Shown one piece after another: positions 28,819 through 36,963 of a stretch of DNA of 64,000 nucleotides (position 1 is the stretch's first letter; every line of letters begins with the position of its first letter). Under the pieces are notes generated by a model. The model did not search any database. It was not told the origin of the DNA and saw only the letters and a program-made list of their open reading frames with translations. Source of the DNA: Sphingorhabdus sp. 109. Its GTDB lineage: Bacteria > Pseudomonadota > Alphaproteobacteria > Sphingomonadales > Sphingomonadaceae. The stretch covers positions 582,001 through 646,000 of the forward strand of contig NZ_LR732707.1 of NCBI RefSeq assembly GCF_902506555.1. The letters run 5' to 3'. Both the position numbers and the translations under genes were made by a program.

Positions 28819-30272
28819 TGGATATCGGAAATTCCCTTTATCTGGTTGCACCGGAAGTATTTCTCACGGTTTCCAGTCTGATCCTGCTGCTGATTGCGGC
28901 CTGGGGCGGCGAAAAATCGGCGCGCCTGGTGACAATATTGTCGGCCGCTGCGCTGTTTGGCGCCTCGATCCTGTTGATGGTTCTGGCCCATATGCCCGAA
29001 TTCAAGGGCGGGGTGTATGCCTTTGACTGCCAGTATAGTATGGACGCATTCGGCAGTTCCGCGAAATTCCTGATCTATATCGCCGCCATTGTCTCCCTGA
29101 TGATCGCACCGCGATTCTTTCAGGCGGGCGGCAAATATCGTCCGGAATATCCGGTCCTGATCCTGTTTGCCTGCGTCGGCATGGGGATGATGGTGTCGGC
29201 GACCGACATGATGACCCTTTATATCGGTCTCGAACTGAACAGCCTGTCGGCCTATGTTCTGGCCAGCTTCATCCGCACCGATGTGCGTTCGTCCGAAGCG
29301 GGGCTGAAATATTTCGTGCTGGGCGCGCTGGCCAGCGGGATGCTGCTCTTCGGCATTTCCCTGGTCTACGGTTTTGCCGGTTCGACCAGCTTTGCGGTGA
29401 TCGGCGAGACGCTGAGCGGTGATCTGTCCACCGGTCCGCTGATCGGTCTGGTGCTGGTTCTCTCGGGACTGGCCTTCAAGATCAGCGCCGTGCCGTTCCA
29501 TATGTGGACGCCCGACGTCTACGAAGGCGCTCCGACACCGGTCAGCACCTTCTTCGCCAGCGCGCCGAAAGTGGCCGCGGTGGCGCTGACGGCGCGGGTC
29601 ATTATCGAAGCCTTTGGCGGCCAGACATCTGCCTGGCAGCAGATCATCATATTTGTCGCGCTGGCCTCGATCATTCTCGGTGCGGTTGCCGCGATCGGAC
29701 AACAGAATATCAAGCGTCTGCTCGCCTATAGCTCGATCAACAATGTCGGCTTCCTGCTGATCGGCCTGGCTGCCGGTACGCCGGAGGGCATTTCGGCGAT
29801 GATGTTCTATCTCGCCATTTATGTCGCGATGACGCTGGGCAGCTTTATCTGTGTGCTGGAAATGCGCGACAAGGACGGCAGGCCGCTGGAAAGCCTTTCC
29901 AGCCTTGCCGGACTGTCGCAGACGCGTCCCGGTCTGGCTGCCGCATTTGCGGTGTTCATGTTCTCGCTTGCCGGTATCCCGCCGCTCTTCGGTTTCTGGG
30001 GCAAGTTCCTGGTCTTTGATGCCGCCGTAGCCGCCGGCATGTTGCCGCTCGCGGTAATCGGTATTGCGGCATCGGTGATCGGTGCCTTCTACTATATAAA
30101 GGTCGTCAAGATCATCTATTTTGATGATCCATCGGGCGAGATTGTCGCGACCGGGCACAAGACCGAAAACGGTCTGATCGCGCTCATGGCATTGTTTGTC
30201 TCTCCGCTTGGCTATCTGGCAATCCCGTTCATGGCGCCGATAACCAACGCTGCTGCGGCGTCGCTTTTCTGA
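28818..30272 (+). CDS. nuoN: NADH-quinone oxidoreductase subunit N
   Basis: A 484-residue antiporter-like subunit. Segments: MMTLYIGLELNSLSAYVLAS, LAFKISAVPFHMWTPDVYEG then APTPVSTFFASAPKVAA, and NIKRLLAYSSINNVGFLLIG. It is the last nuo gene. Its final codon and stop (TTC TGA) overlap the reading frame of birA, which seems to begin at the CTG inside this stop (CTGA). Confidence 0.96.
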   Translation: MDIGNSLYLVAPEVFLTVSSLILLLIAAWGGEKSARLVTILSAAALFGASILLMVLAHMPEFKGGVYAFDCQYSMDAFGSSAKFLIYIAAIVSLMIAPRFFQAGGKYRPEYPVLILFACVGMGMMVSATDMMTLYIGLELNSLSAYVLASFIRTDVRSSEAGLKYFVLGALASGMLLFGISLVYGFAGSTSFAVIGETLSGDLSTGPLIGLVLVLSGLAFKISAVPFHMWTPDVYEGAPTPVSTFFASAPKVAAVALTARVIIEAFGGQTSAWQQIIIFVALASIILGAVAAIGQQNIKRLLAYSSINNVGFLLIGLAAGTPEGISAMMFYLAIYVAMTLGSFICVLEMRDKDGRPLESLSSLAGLSQTRPGLAAAFAVFMFSLAGIPPLFGFWGKFLVFDAAVAAGMLPLAVIGIAASVIGAFYYIKVVKIIYFDDPSGEIVATGHKTENGLIALMALFVSPLGYLAIPFMAPITNAAAASLF

Positions 30273-30982
30273 CTATATTCGTAGAGACTGTTGCCGAGAC
30301 CGCATCGACCAATGCGGATGTGAAGGCGCTGGCTCTGGCCGGTAGCGCACCGGAAGGCTTCTGGCTGCGCGCCGAGACGCAGACCGGCGGGGTAGGGCGC
30401 CGGGGCCGCAAATGGGAAAGCCCGCAAGGCAATCTCTTTTGCAGCACGATCGTGGATTTGCGGCCCGGGAATCCGGAACCGTCTTCGCTGTCCTTTGTTG
30501 CCGGGCTGGCCGTTCATGCCACCCTTCGCAACTTTCTGCCCGATGCGCCGATGCTCCTCAAATGGCCCAATGACGTGTTGGTGTCGGACGCGAAAATTTG
30601 CGGTGTCTTGCTGGAGCGGGTGAAGGAGCAGGTGGTGGTCGGTATCGGTGTAAACATCGCCCAGGCGCCACAGGTCGAGGGACGGGCGGTGACCAGCCTG
30701 AAACAGGAGGGCGCGATCACCGACGCCGCTGCGTTTCTGGACCGGCTGTCGAAAGAGTTTGAGGCCTGGGTGACGCTCTGGCGCGAAGCGGGGCTGGCCC
30801 GGATATTGAAAGAATGGCAGATGCTGGCGCATCCGGTTGGAATGACGGTCACAACCAGCGACATTGGTGGCGACAAAATCAGCGGCAAGTTCGCCGGCCT
30901 GACCGCCGACGGTGCGCTGCGCTTGAGAAAAGCCGACGGAACGCTTATCGAAATACGCGCCGGTGATATTTCCATCGGCTGA
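30269..30982 (+). CDS. birA: Biotin-[acetyl-CoA-carboxylase] ligase, probable CTG start
   Basis: The frame encodes a monofunctional BirA without the N-terminal DNA-binding domain, which attaches biotin to acetyl-CoA carboxylase. Key motifs are the S-T-N of ETASTNADV, the biotin loop GGVGRRGRKWESP, LLKWPNDVLVSDAKICGVL with the catalytic Lys, and VVGIGVNIAQ. The first ordinary start codon in frame is GTG at 30320, but that removes S-T-N, which lies just upstream in open frame. The only start-like codon that keeps it is CTG at 30269 (overlapping the nuoN stop as CTGA), giving about 237 residues. The start is therefore inferred, not certain; the body of the gene is secure. Confidence 0.85.
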   Translation: MTIFVETVAETASTNADVKALALAGSAPEGFWLRAETQTGGVGRRGRKWESPQGNLFCSTIVDLRPGNPEPSSLSFVAGLAVHATLRNFLPDAPMLLKWPNDVLVSDAKICGVLLERVKEQVVVGIGVNIAQAPQVEGRAVTSLKQEGAITDAAAFLDRLSKEFEAWVTLWREAGLARILKEWQMLAHPVGMTVTTSDIGGDKISGKFAGLTADGALRLRKADGTLIEIRAGDISIG

Positions 30983-30997
30983 ACAGAAGAGTCGCTT

Positions 30998-31780
30998 ATG
31001 CTATTGGCCATAGATGCCGGAAATACCAATGTCGTGTTCGCTCTGTTTGACGGCGACGACATTCGTGCGCGCTGGCGGATCGCCACCGATGCCCGTCGCA
31101 CAGCGGACGAATATGTCGTCTGGCTCAGGCAGCTGCTTGAGCTCGAAGGGCTGGAGCTGGGCGCCGTCGATGCGGTGATCATCGGCACCGTTGTTCCGCG
31201 CGCGTTGCATAATCTGACGGTTCTTTCGGAAAAATATTTTGGCGTGAGCCCGCTGATTGCCGGCCGTGACGCTGCGCACTGGGGTATTGCGCTCGATGTC
31301 GAGCAGCCCGACAGCGTAGGCGCGGACCGCGTGCTCAACGTAATCGCCGCGCACCAAAAATACGGACAGGATATCGTCATCATCGATTTCGGGACGGCGA
31401 CCACCTTCGACGTTGCCGATTATCAAGGCGCCTATAAGGGCGGTGTTATCGCCCCTGGGATCAATCTCTCGCTCGATGCGCTGGTCGGCAAGACCGCGCA
31501 ATTGCCACGGATCGCACTGGAATCGCCGCAAGATGACAATGTGATCGGCACAACCACCGAAAGCCAGATGCTGATCGGCATCTTCTGGGGCTATGTCGCG
31601 ATGATCGAAGGTCTGGTAGCGCGCACGAAAGCACAAATCGGCCGCCCGACGAAGATCATTGCTACCGGTGGATTAGCCGTACTTTTTGACGAACATACAG
31701 ATGTATTCGATCATCTGGAATCGGACCTGACTCTTCAGGGCCTGCATTTCCTCTATCAGCGAGCAACCAGCGCTTCATGA
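30998..31780 (+). CDS. coaX: Type III pantothenate kinase
   Basis: A 260-residue member of the ASKHA-fold CoaX family, the first step of coenzyme A synthesis. Visible motifs are the phosphate loop [31 protein letters not shown], the ATP-site [14 protein letters not shown], and [20 protein letters not shown]. It follows birA by 15 nt and overlaps rnj by 4 nt (ATGA). birA, coaX and rnj thus extend the nuo transcript, a common alphaproteobacterial arrangement. Confidence 0.95.
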   Translation: MLLAIDAGNTNVVFALFDGDDIRARWRIATDARRTADEYVVWLRQLLELEGLELGAVDAVIIGTVVPRALHNLTVLSEKYFGVSPLIAGRDAAHWGIALDVEQPDSVGADRVLNVIAAHQKYGQDIVIIDFGTATTFDVADYQGAYKGGVIAPGINLSLDALVGKTAQLPRIALESPQDDNVIGTTTESQMLIGIFWGYVAMIEGLVARTKAQIGRPTKIIATGGLAVLFDEHTDVFDHLESDLTLQGLHFLYQRATSAS

Positions 31781-33417
31781 CAAAAGCAAAAAAAGAACTT
31801 CTCTTCCTGGCCCTTGGCGGTTCGGGCGAAATCGGCATGAACGTCAATCTTTATGGCTGTGACGGCAAATGGGTGATGGTGGATCTCGGCATGACCTTCG
31901 CCGATCCCAGCTATCCGGGGATCGACCTGATCCTGCCCGATCTCGAATTTATCGAGAAAAACCAGAAGGACCTGCTCGGTATCGTGCTGACCCACGGGCA
32001 CGAGGATCATATTGGCGCGGTTCCCTATTTTGCCGCCGATCTGGATGTGCCATTGTTTGCAACGCCGTTCACGGCGGGTCTGATCCGGCGCAAGCTGGAA
32101 GAGGTTGGCCTGCAAAATGATGTCGAACTGAATATCATTCCCAATGAGGGCAGTTTTGATCTCGGCCCGTTCGGTTTCCGCTACCTGCCGATTGCGCATT
32201 CTATTGCCGAGGGCAATGCGATGCTGATTGACACGCCTTATGGCCGGATTTTTCACACTGGTGACTGGAAGCTGGATGACGAGCCGGTGCTTGGCGTGCC
32301 GTCGACTCCCGAGGAATTGCAGAAAATAGGCGACGAGGGCGTCCTCGCGATGGTTTGCGATTCGACCAATGTCTTCAACACCAATGCTTCCGGTTCGGAA
32401 GGCGAAGTCCGTCGCAATCTGATGCGCGTGGTCGATGAAATCGACACCCGCGTCGTGATAACCACCTTTGCCTCCAATGCCGCCCGGTTACAGACCTTGG
32501 GCGAGGTTGCCATCCACGCGGGCCGGAAGCTCTGCGTGGCCGGCCGCTCGCTCGACCGGATCATCGAAAATTGCCGCGAAAACGGCTATCTCAAGAATTT
32601 TCCGCCGACGGTAGATTTCCAGGAAGCAATGAGCCTGCCGCGCGACGAAATCATGATCATAGCCACGGGCGGACAGGGCGAGGCGCGGGCTGCGCTGGGC
32701 CGGATCGCCGGCGACAGCCACCAGATCAAGCTTTCCGAGGGCGATCATGTGCTTTTCTCCTCGAAACAGATTCCCGGCAATGAAATTGCCATCGGCCGAA
32801 TCCAGAACCAGCTGGCGGCCAAAGGCGTGGTTATGATCACCGAACGGCAGGAGCATATCCATGTCTCTGGTCATCCCGGTCAGCCGGAGCTGGCGCAAAT
32901 GTATGACTGGATCAAACCGGAAATCCTGGTGCCCGTCCATGGCGAGATCCGCCATATGAAAACCCAGGCCGCCTTTGGTCTTGAGCACGGTATTCCCAAA
33001 GCGATCTTCCAGCAGAATGGCGATGTCGTCCGGCTGGCGCCCAATGGCCCGAAAATATTGGGGCAGGAGCGGACCGGGCGGCTTGTTGTTGACGGCGATG
33101 TGATCATTCCGGCTGACGGAAAAACCCTGAACGAGCGCCGCAAATCTGCTCATAACGGCCTGATTTCGGTTGCCATCGGCCTCGACCACAAGGGGAAAAT
33201 TTTTGGCCAGCCGGTGCTGAAACTCAACGGCGTTCCGCTGGAGGAAGACGAAGAAGATTTTCTCGACGAGGTCATCGACAAGATTGTTGGCAAATATAGC
33301 CAGCCGGTCGGCGATATCGACAAGTTCAACGAAGCAATCCGGCTGCTGGTGCGCCGCAGTGCAACCGAGTGGACGGGCAAGAAGCCCATTGTTTCGGTAC
33401 TGACGGTGGAGGCTTAG
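31777..33417 (+). CDS. rnj: Ribonuclease J
   Basis: A 546-residue metallo-beta-lactamase/beta-CASP nuclease with endo- and 5'-exonuclease activity in RNA turnover. The zinc ligands lie in [25 protein letters not shown] and [10 protein letters not shown]. The beta-CASP part has [34 protein letters not shown] and [20 protein letters not shown] with [10 protein letters not shown]. It starts inside the coaX stop codon. The length is typical of alphaproteobacterial RNase J. Confidence 0.95.
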   Translation: MTKAKKELLFLALGGSGEIGMNVNLYGCDGKWVMVDLGMTFADPSYPGIDLILPDLEFIEKNQKDLLGIVLTHGHEDHIGAVPYFAADLDVPLFATPFTAGLIRRKLEEVGLQNDVELNIIPNEGSFDLGPFGFRYLPIAHSIAEGNAMLIDTPYGRIFHTGDWKLDDEPVLGVPSTPEELQKIGDEGVLAMVCDSTNVFNTNASGSEGEVRRNLMRVVDEIDTRVVITTFASNAARLQTLGEVAIHAGRKLCVAGRSLDRIIENCRENGYLKNFPPTVDFQEAMSLPRDEIMIIATGGQGEARAALGRIAGDSHQIKLSEGDHVLFSSKQIPGNEIAIGRIQNQLAAKGVVMITERQEHIHVSGHPGQPELAQMYDWIKPEILVPVHGEIRHMKTQAAFGLEHGIPKAIFQQNGDVVRLAPNGPKILGQERTGRLVVDGDVIIPADGKTLNERRKSAHNGLISVAIGLDHKGKIFGQPVLKLNGVPLEEDEEDFLDEVIDKIVGKYSQPVGDIDKFNEAIRLLVRRSATEWTGKKPIVSVLTVEA

Positions 33418-33423
33418 CGGACT

Positions 33424-33702
33424 TTGGAACTCACTTCGATCATTGCGATTTATGTGCTTTTCTGGGTGACGGCAGCCTTCATCGTGCTGCCCATCGGCAT
33501 CCGGAACCATCATGAATCCGGGGTCGAGATGGTCAAGGGACAGGCGGATGGAGCGCCGGCCAACTTTCGGCCGTTGCGCGTGTTGCTGATGACCACATTG
33601 CTGGCAACGGCGGCGTTCGGTCTCTTCTATCTCAACTATGCCAATGGCTGGATCACGCTCGACACGATCGATATTTTCAACAGCCGGGAACGGATGCGCT
33701 AG
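33424..33702 (+). CDS. DUF1467 family membrane protein
   Basis: A 92-residue two-helix membrane protein from a TTG start at 33424. DUF1467 features are IIAIYVLFWVTAAFIVLPIG, the polar link with ESGVEMVKGQADGAPANFRP, and the second helix LLMTTLLATAAFGLFYLNY. The family is alphaproteobacterial and of unknown function. It follows rnj by 6 nt and is the last gene of the run from nuoA. Confidence 0.88.
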   Translation: MELTSIIAIYVLFWVTAAFIVLPIGIRNHHESGVEMVKGQADGAPANFRPLRVLLMTTLLATAAFGLFYLNYANGWITLDTIDIFNSRERMR

Positions 33703-33712
33703 GCGACCGATG

Positions 33713-36049
33713 CTAGTTGCGCAGGCGCTCGATCGCCTGGGCCAGCGCCACATAGAGCTTGCCGACGTCGGATGACAGCAGGGTCACGCTGATTGCGCTG
33801 CCATCGCGGGTGGCGAGCACGCCGCGCAGCATGGCCTCGAAATCGTGGATATAGCGGTTAACATGCTCGCGGAATTCGTTATTGCCGGAATATTGGGCGA
33901 GGATTTCGCGCACTTCCCGGTTGTCGAGCAGGCGAACCGCCCGACGGGTGAAAATACCGCGATCGCCTTTCAGATAGGCGGCCCATTCGGTGTCGGTAAC
34001 GTCGTTCGACAAAATTTTCCCGACATCGATCGAAATCGAGTTGAGCGACTCGGTCAGCTGCGCGACCCGCCGGGTGAAATTCTCGTCGCTGCTCTGCTCG
34101 GCCTTCTCTTTGGCAAACAGGATACGCTGTTCCAGCTTCGTCGTCATATCTTCGATGGCGGCGAGCTGGTCGGCAAGATGGGCAGCGGTCGACTCGGTGG
34201 TCATGACAGCGCTTGAAACGGCCTGCTCCAGTTTCGGAGCAATCGAGGCGATCTTGTCGTCGATAATCCGGTTCAGCGCCTCTTCGCTCATTTTCTCGAA
34301 CGTTTCGGTCGAGCCGGCAATGGAATTTTCGAGCGCCTGACGCGAATGTTCCGACGCCTGTTTTGCGGTCTCTTTCACCCGCAACAGCGCGGTGATCATC
34401 TTCTCGCCGGCGCTCTCGGCTAGCGATTCATTCTGTTCGCGCACCGCTTCGATGGATTTTGCAATATCATCAATCTGCTCGACCACCGACTTGCTGGTAT
34501 CGTCGCTCCTGTCGCGCAACTTGCCCAGCTGTTCCTGTTGTTTGGTAATCGAATGATCGGTCTGGGCAACCTGCTGGGCGACCCTGCCGGCATCTTCCTG
34601 TGCCTTGCGGGCTTCGCGGGCGATCTGGCTGTAAAGTGCCAGACTTTCCTGCGATTTCTCTGTCACGCGCTCAAAAGCCGTGGGCAGGGTTTCGTCCATT
34701 TCCCGAGCGCTGCTGTCGAGCGCGACCAGCAGCCGCTCCATCCTTTCTATCATGCCATCGGCAACGGCATAGCCATTTTCCAGCGACTGTTTCAGCGCTT
34801 CGCTATTCTGTTCCATGGCGGTCATGGCAAAGGCCAGCTTGGCCGTCTTGTCGCCGCTCTCATTGTCGAGATTTGCGAGATTCTCGGCAATGTCGGTGAT
34901 ATTCCGATCGAGCGTCTCGGCAAGGGTTTTTAGGCGGACTTCTTCTTCGTCGGCTATTTTTCCCGCGCTTGCCAGAGCGGTTTCCAGCGCGTCCAGATCG
35001 GCCCGCATCGCTGTGGTGGAATCCGAAGCTTCCGTGGCGAGGCGTGCCCGTGTCTTGTGGATGGTTTCAACGGTTTCTGATGTGGTTTTCCGCAACAGGG
35101 CTGCCAACTGCTCCGATCCGGCTTCGGCTTCCTGCAACTGTTCCGCCAAGCTGGCCTTGATCCGCTCGGCTTCAACGGCCAGATTTTCAACCGACAGCGT
35201 GGATTTGTCAGTCAGGGTGGTCAGGCTCTTTTCGGCCGCCGTGCCAACCTCACCGATTTTCCTGAGCGTCGAAACCATTGCCGCCATTTCGGTCTGGGCG
35301 GTACGTCCGGCATTGCCGATCTGGTTGGTTACATCCTTGGCGGTGTTGATTACCACCGGCAGATGTTCGCGCAGCTGCTCGAGATTCTTGTAGGCAGCGC
35401 CACCGACATCATCCAGTTTCTGCATCTTGTCCAGCCCGTCATCCAGCGATTTCCGGATCAGGCCAGCAGCGGTGGTGAGCTTGCCCGATGACTGCTCTCC
35501 GAGAAACTCCAGTTCCCGGCTTTCCTGACTGAGAAATTCCCGGGCGACGCTAAGCTCATTATTGACGGTCTTCAATCGGGCTTCGAGCAATTCTGATTCA
35601 GTGCGCAGCGAGAGGCCGACATCGGAAAAGCGGCCGGCTTCACGGGTGCTGTTACGCATGTAGAGCAGATAGGCAATGCCCAGCGTGGCAATAGGCAGGC
35701 ACCATTGGCTGAACAGGTCAATTCCGGCCTTGGGAGTCACCATTGTTGTAAATATGTCGCGGTAGGCCCAGAGGAAAAACGCGGTCCAGCCTATTGCGAT
35801 CATGGTTAACAGCAGCAGCGGCAGCAGGCGCGACCGGGCAGGGTCCGAAGCCGCATCATCGGCATAATAATCCCAGTTGTCATCCGGTGAACCATCGTCG
35901 TTTTCGCGGTTTTCTTCTGAAAGATCATGCGGTTCCGCGGTCAGGTCTGGCGCTTCGCTTTCGATGCCTGCGGTTGATTTTGTCTGGTCCTCGCCGGCAC
36001 TTTCGTCCCGGTCGCGCCACATCCCGATTATCTTTGATTCACCTGCCAT
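33713..36049 (-). CDS. Large membrane-anchored coiled-coil protein
   Basis: A 778-residue protein. Residues 1-75 are acidic and polar. Two helices follow (about 77-98, LLPLLLLTMIAIGWTAFFLW, and 113-130, SQWCLPIATLGIAYLLYM). From residue ~140 to ~660 the chain is predicted coiled coil (for example ESELLEARLKTVNNELSVAR and KQQEQLGKLRDRSDDTSKSV). A compact ~110-residue C-terminal domain follows (VGKILSNDVTDTEWAAYLKG to VALAQAIERLRN). It is divergent from the Hpt-like gene, 69 bp away, and convergent with DUF1467. I know no named family; a scaffolding or envelope role is plausible. The start lacks a Shine-Dalgarno, and an alternative Met follows after nine residues. Confidence 0.85.
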   Translation of the reverse strand: MAGESKIIGMWRDRDESAGEDQTKSTAGIESEAPDLTAEPHDLSEENRENDDGSPDDNWDYYADDAASDPARSRLLPLLLLTMIAIGWTAFFLWAYRDIFTTMVTPKAGIDLFSQWCLPIATLGIAYLLYMRNSTREAGRFSDVGLSLRTESELLEARLKTVNNELSVAREFLSQESRELEFLGEQSSGKLTTAAGLIRKSLDDGLDKMQKLDDVGGAAYKNLEQLREHLPVVINTAKDVTNQIGNAGRTAQTEMAAMVSTLRKIGEVGTAAEKSLTTLTDKSTLSVENLAVEAERIKASLAEQLQEAEAGSEQLAALLRKTTSETVETIHKTRARLATEASDSTTAMRADLDALETALASAGKIADEEEVRLKTLAETLDRNITDIAENLANLDNESGDKTAKLAFAMTAMEQNSEALKQSLENGYAVADGMIERMERLLVALDSSAREMDETLPTAFERVTEKSQESLALYSQIAREARKAQEDAGRVAQQVAQTDHSITKQQEQLGKLRDRSDDTSKSVVEQIDDIAKSIEAVREQNESLAESAGEKMITALLRVKETAKQASEHSRQALENSIAGSTETFEKMSEEALNRIIDDKIASIAPKLEQAVSSAVMTTESTAAHLADQLAAIEDMTTKLEQRILFAKEKAEQSSDENFTRRVAQLTESLNSISIDVGKILSNDVTDTEWAAYLKGDRGIFTRRAVRLLDNREVREILAQYSGNNEFREHVNRYIHDFEAMLRGVLATRDGSAISVTLLSSDVGKLYVALAQAIERLRN

Positions 36050-36089
36050 GGGGACTATTTAACACAATATCGGGCCTTAGAAACCATAA

Positions 36090-36101
36090 GTTAACCATAT
36101 T
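36090..36101 (+). promoter_or_regulatory. GTTAACCATATT element upstream of the Hpt-like gene
   Basis: This 12-nt sequence contains TTAACCAT, which resembles a CtrA half-site, 17 nt before the ATG. A near-identical GTTAACCACATT (38308-38319) lies 16 nt before the DUF2336 start. No second TTAA half is present at the canonical spacing, so CtrA binding is a guess. Confidence 0.35.
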
Positions 36102-36118
36102 GCTTGTAAACGGCTGGA

Positions 36119-36427
36119 ATGTCATTTGATTATGGAGCTCTGGATGCCGCTCTGACGGCTGCGGTGGGGGACGATCAGCCCCTTATTGCAGAATTGCGTG
36201 CGGCGTTTCTGGAGAGCGCGAAGCGGCAGGTTGATTTGCTAGGGAGAGCGCGCTGTGATGCCAATTGGGAATATGCGGCCTGGCGTCTGAAAGGTCTGGC
36301 TGCGAGCTTCTCCGCGACCAGGATCCTGCAACTGGCGGACGAGGCAGCCCATAGCGCACCCGGCGATCCGGTCATCCTGCGAAAACTGGAACGTGCGGTT
36401 TCCGCGGTCGAGGCGCACCGGGACTGA
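36119..36427 (+). CDS. Hpt-like protein lacking the phospho-accepting histidine
   Basis: A 102-residue all-helical protein that matches the Hpt (histidine phosphotransfer) fold: LIAELRAAFLESAKRQVDLL, then a signature helix AAWRLKGLAASFSATRILQL, then a last helix with LRKLERAVSAVEAHR. Active Hpt domains have His in HxLKG; here residue 55 is Trp (codon TGG at 36281-36283). The rest of the signature (LKG, small residues after it) is kept. It therefore probably cannot carry a phosphoryl group and may bind a receiver or kinase non-catalytically. It is separate from a histidine-kinase-like gene about 3 kb downstream that also lacks its His. Confidence 0.75.
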   Translation: MSFDYGALDAALTAAVGDDQPLIAELRAAFLESAKRQVDLLGRARCDANWEYAAWRLKGLAASFSATRILQLADEAAHSAPGDPVILRKLERAVSAVEAHRD

Positions 36428-36555
36428 AATCCTGGCTTCGGCACGTCGAACTCTCCGGCATCGCCCGAATTTAGAGGAATGTCACGGGGCAAGTTTTCGC
36501 TTCTGCCTTTGTTGCACATATTGCCCGGTTCGCATCTTTCAGCCATGAAAGCCCG

Positions 36556-36963
36556 ATGAAATATGCGAAGATAATTCTCACGGCGCTTGTCTTGGTCTTG
36601 TTTGGCTGGTGGCTGCTTATTGAGAACTCGTTCATCGCAGATCCCGGACATCTGTCTGGTTATATACAGTTCGGATCCTAGCTTTCCATTGCGGTTTTAA
36701 CCATTGTTGAGTCGAAGAACAGGCGTGCCAGCGGCAACAAGGAACCATCCGCTGCTTGGAGTGGCACGTGGGTCGTGCTGGCAACCGGCGGGGCAGCGAT
36801 CATATTCCTTGCCGATGAATTCTCATCCCCAAGCAATCTAAACCTGCTTCTAGCCATTGCTGTTCTGACCGCGGTTGCCGCCCTACCGGTATATCGGTTC
36901 GCCAGTCGGCACGATGACGAGATCGGGGAAGCGCAGTTTGATCCACATCCGGACGACCGCTAG
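36556..36963 (+). pseudogene. Small membrane protein interrupted by an in-frame TAG
   Basis: One frame runs from ATG at 36556 to TAG at 36961 with a single interruption, TAG at 36679-36681. The first part (41 residues, MKYAKIILTALVLVLFGWWL then LIENSFIADPGHLSGYIQFG) has one helix. The part after the stop reads LSIAVLTIVESKNRRASGNK, then two more helices around GTWVVLATGGAAIIFLADEF and NLNLLLAIAVLTAVAALPVY. Nothing else disturbs the frame, so this looks like a recently inactivated three- or four-helix protein; a single TGG-to-TAG or CAG-to-TAG change would explain it. The 41-residue first part could also be a real short gene. The end overlaps the start region of the next gene. Confidence 0.5.

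Noticed and set aside
30320-30982. birA starting at GTG 30320
   Set aside because: This start removes the STN motif that is present in open frame just upstream, so a longer product is more likely.
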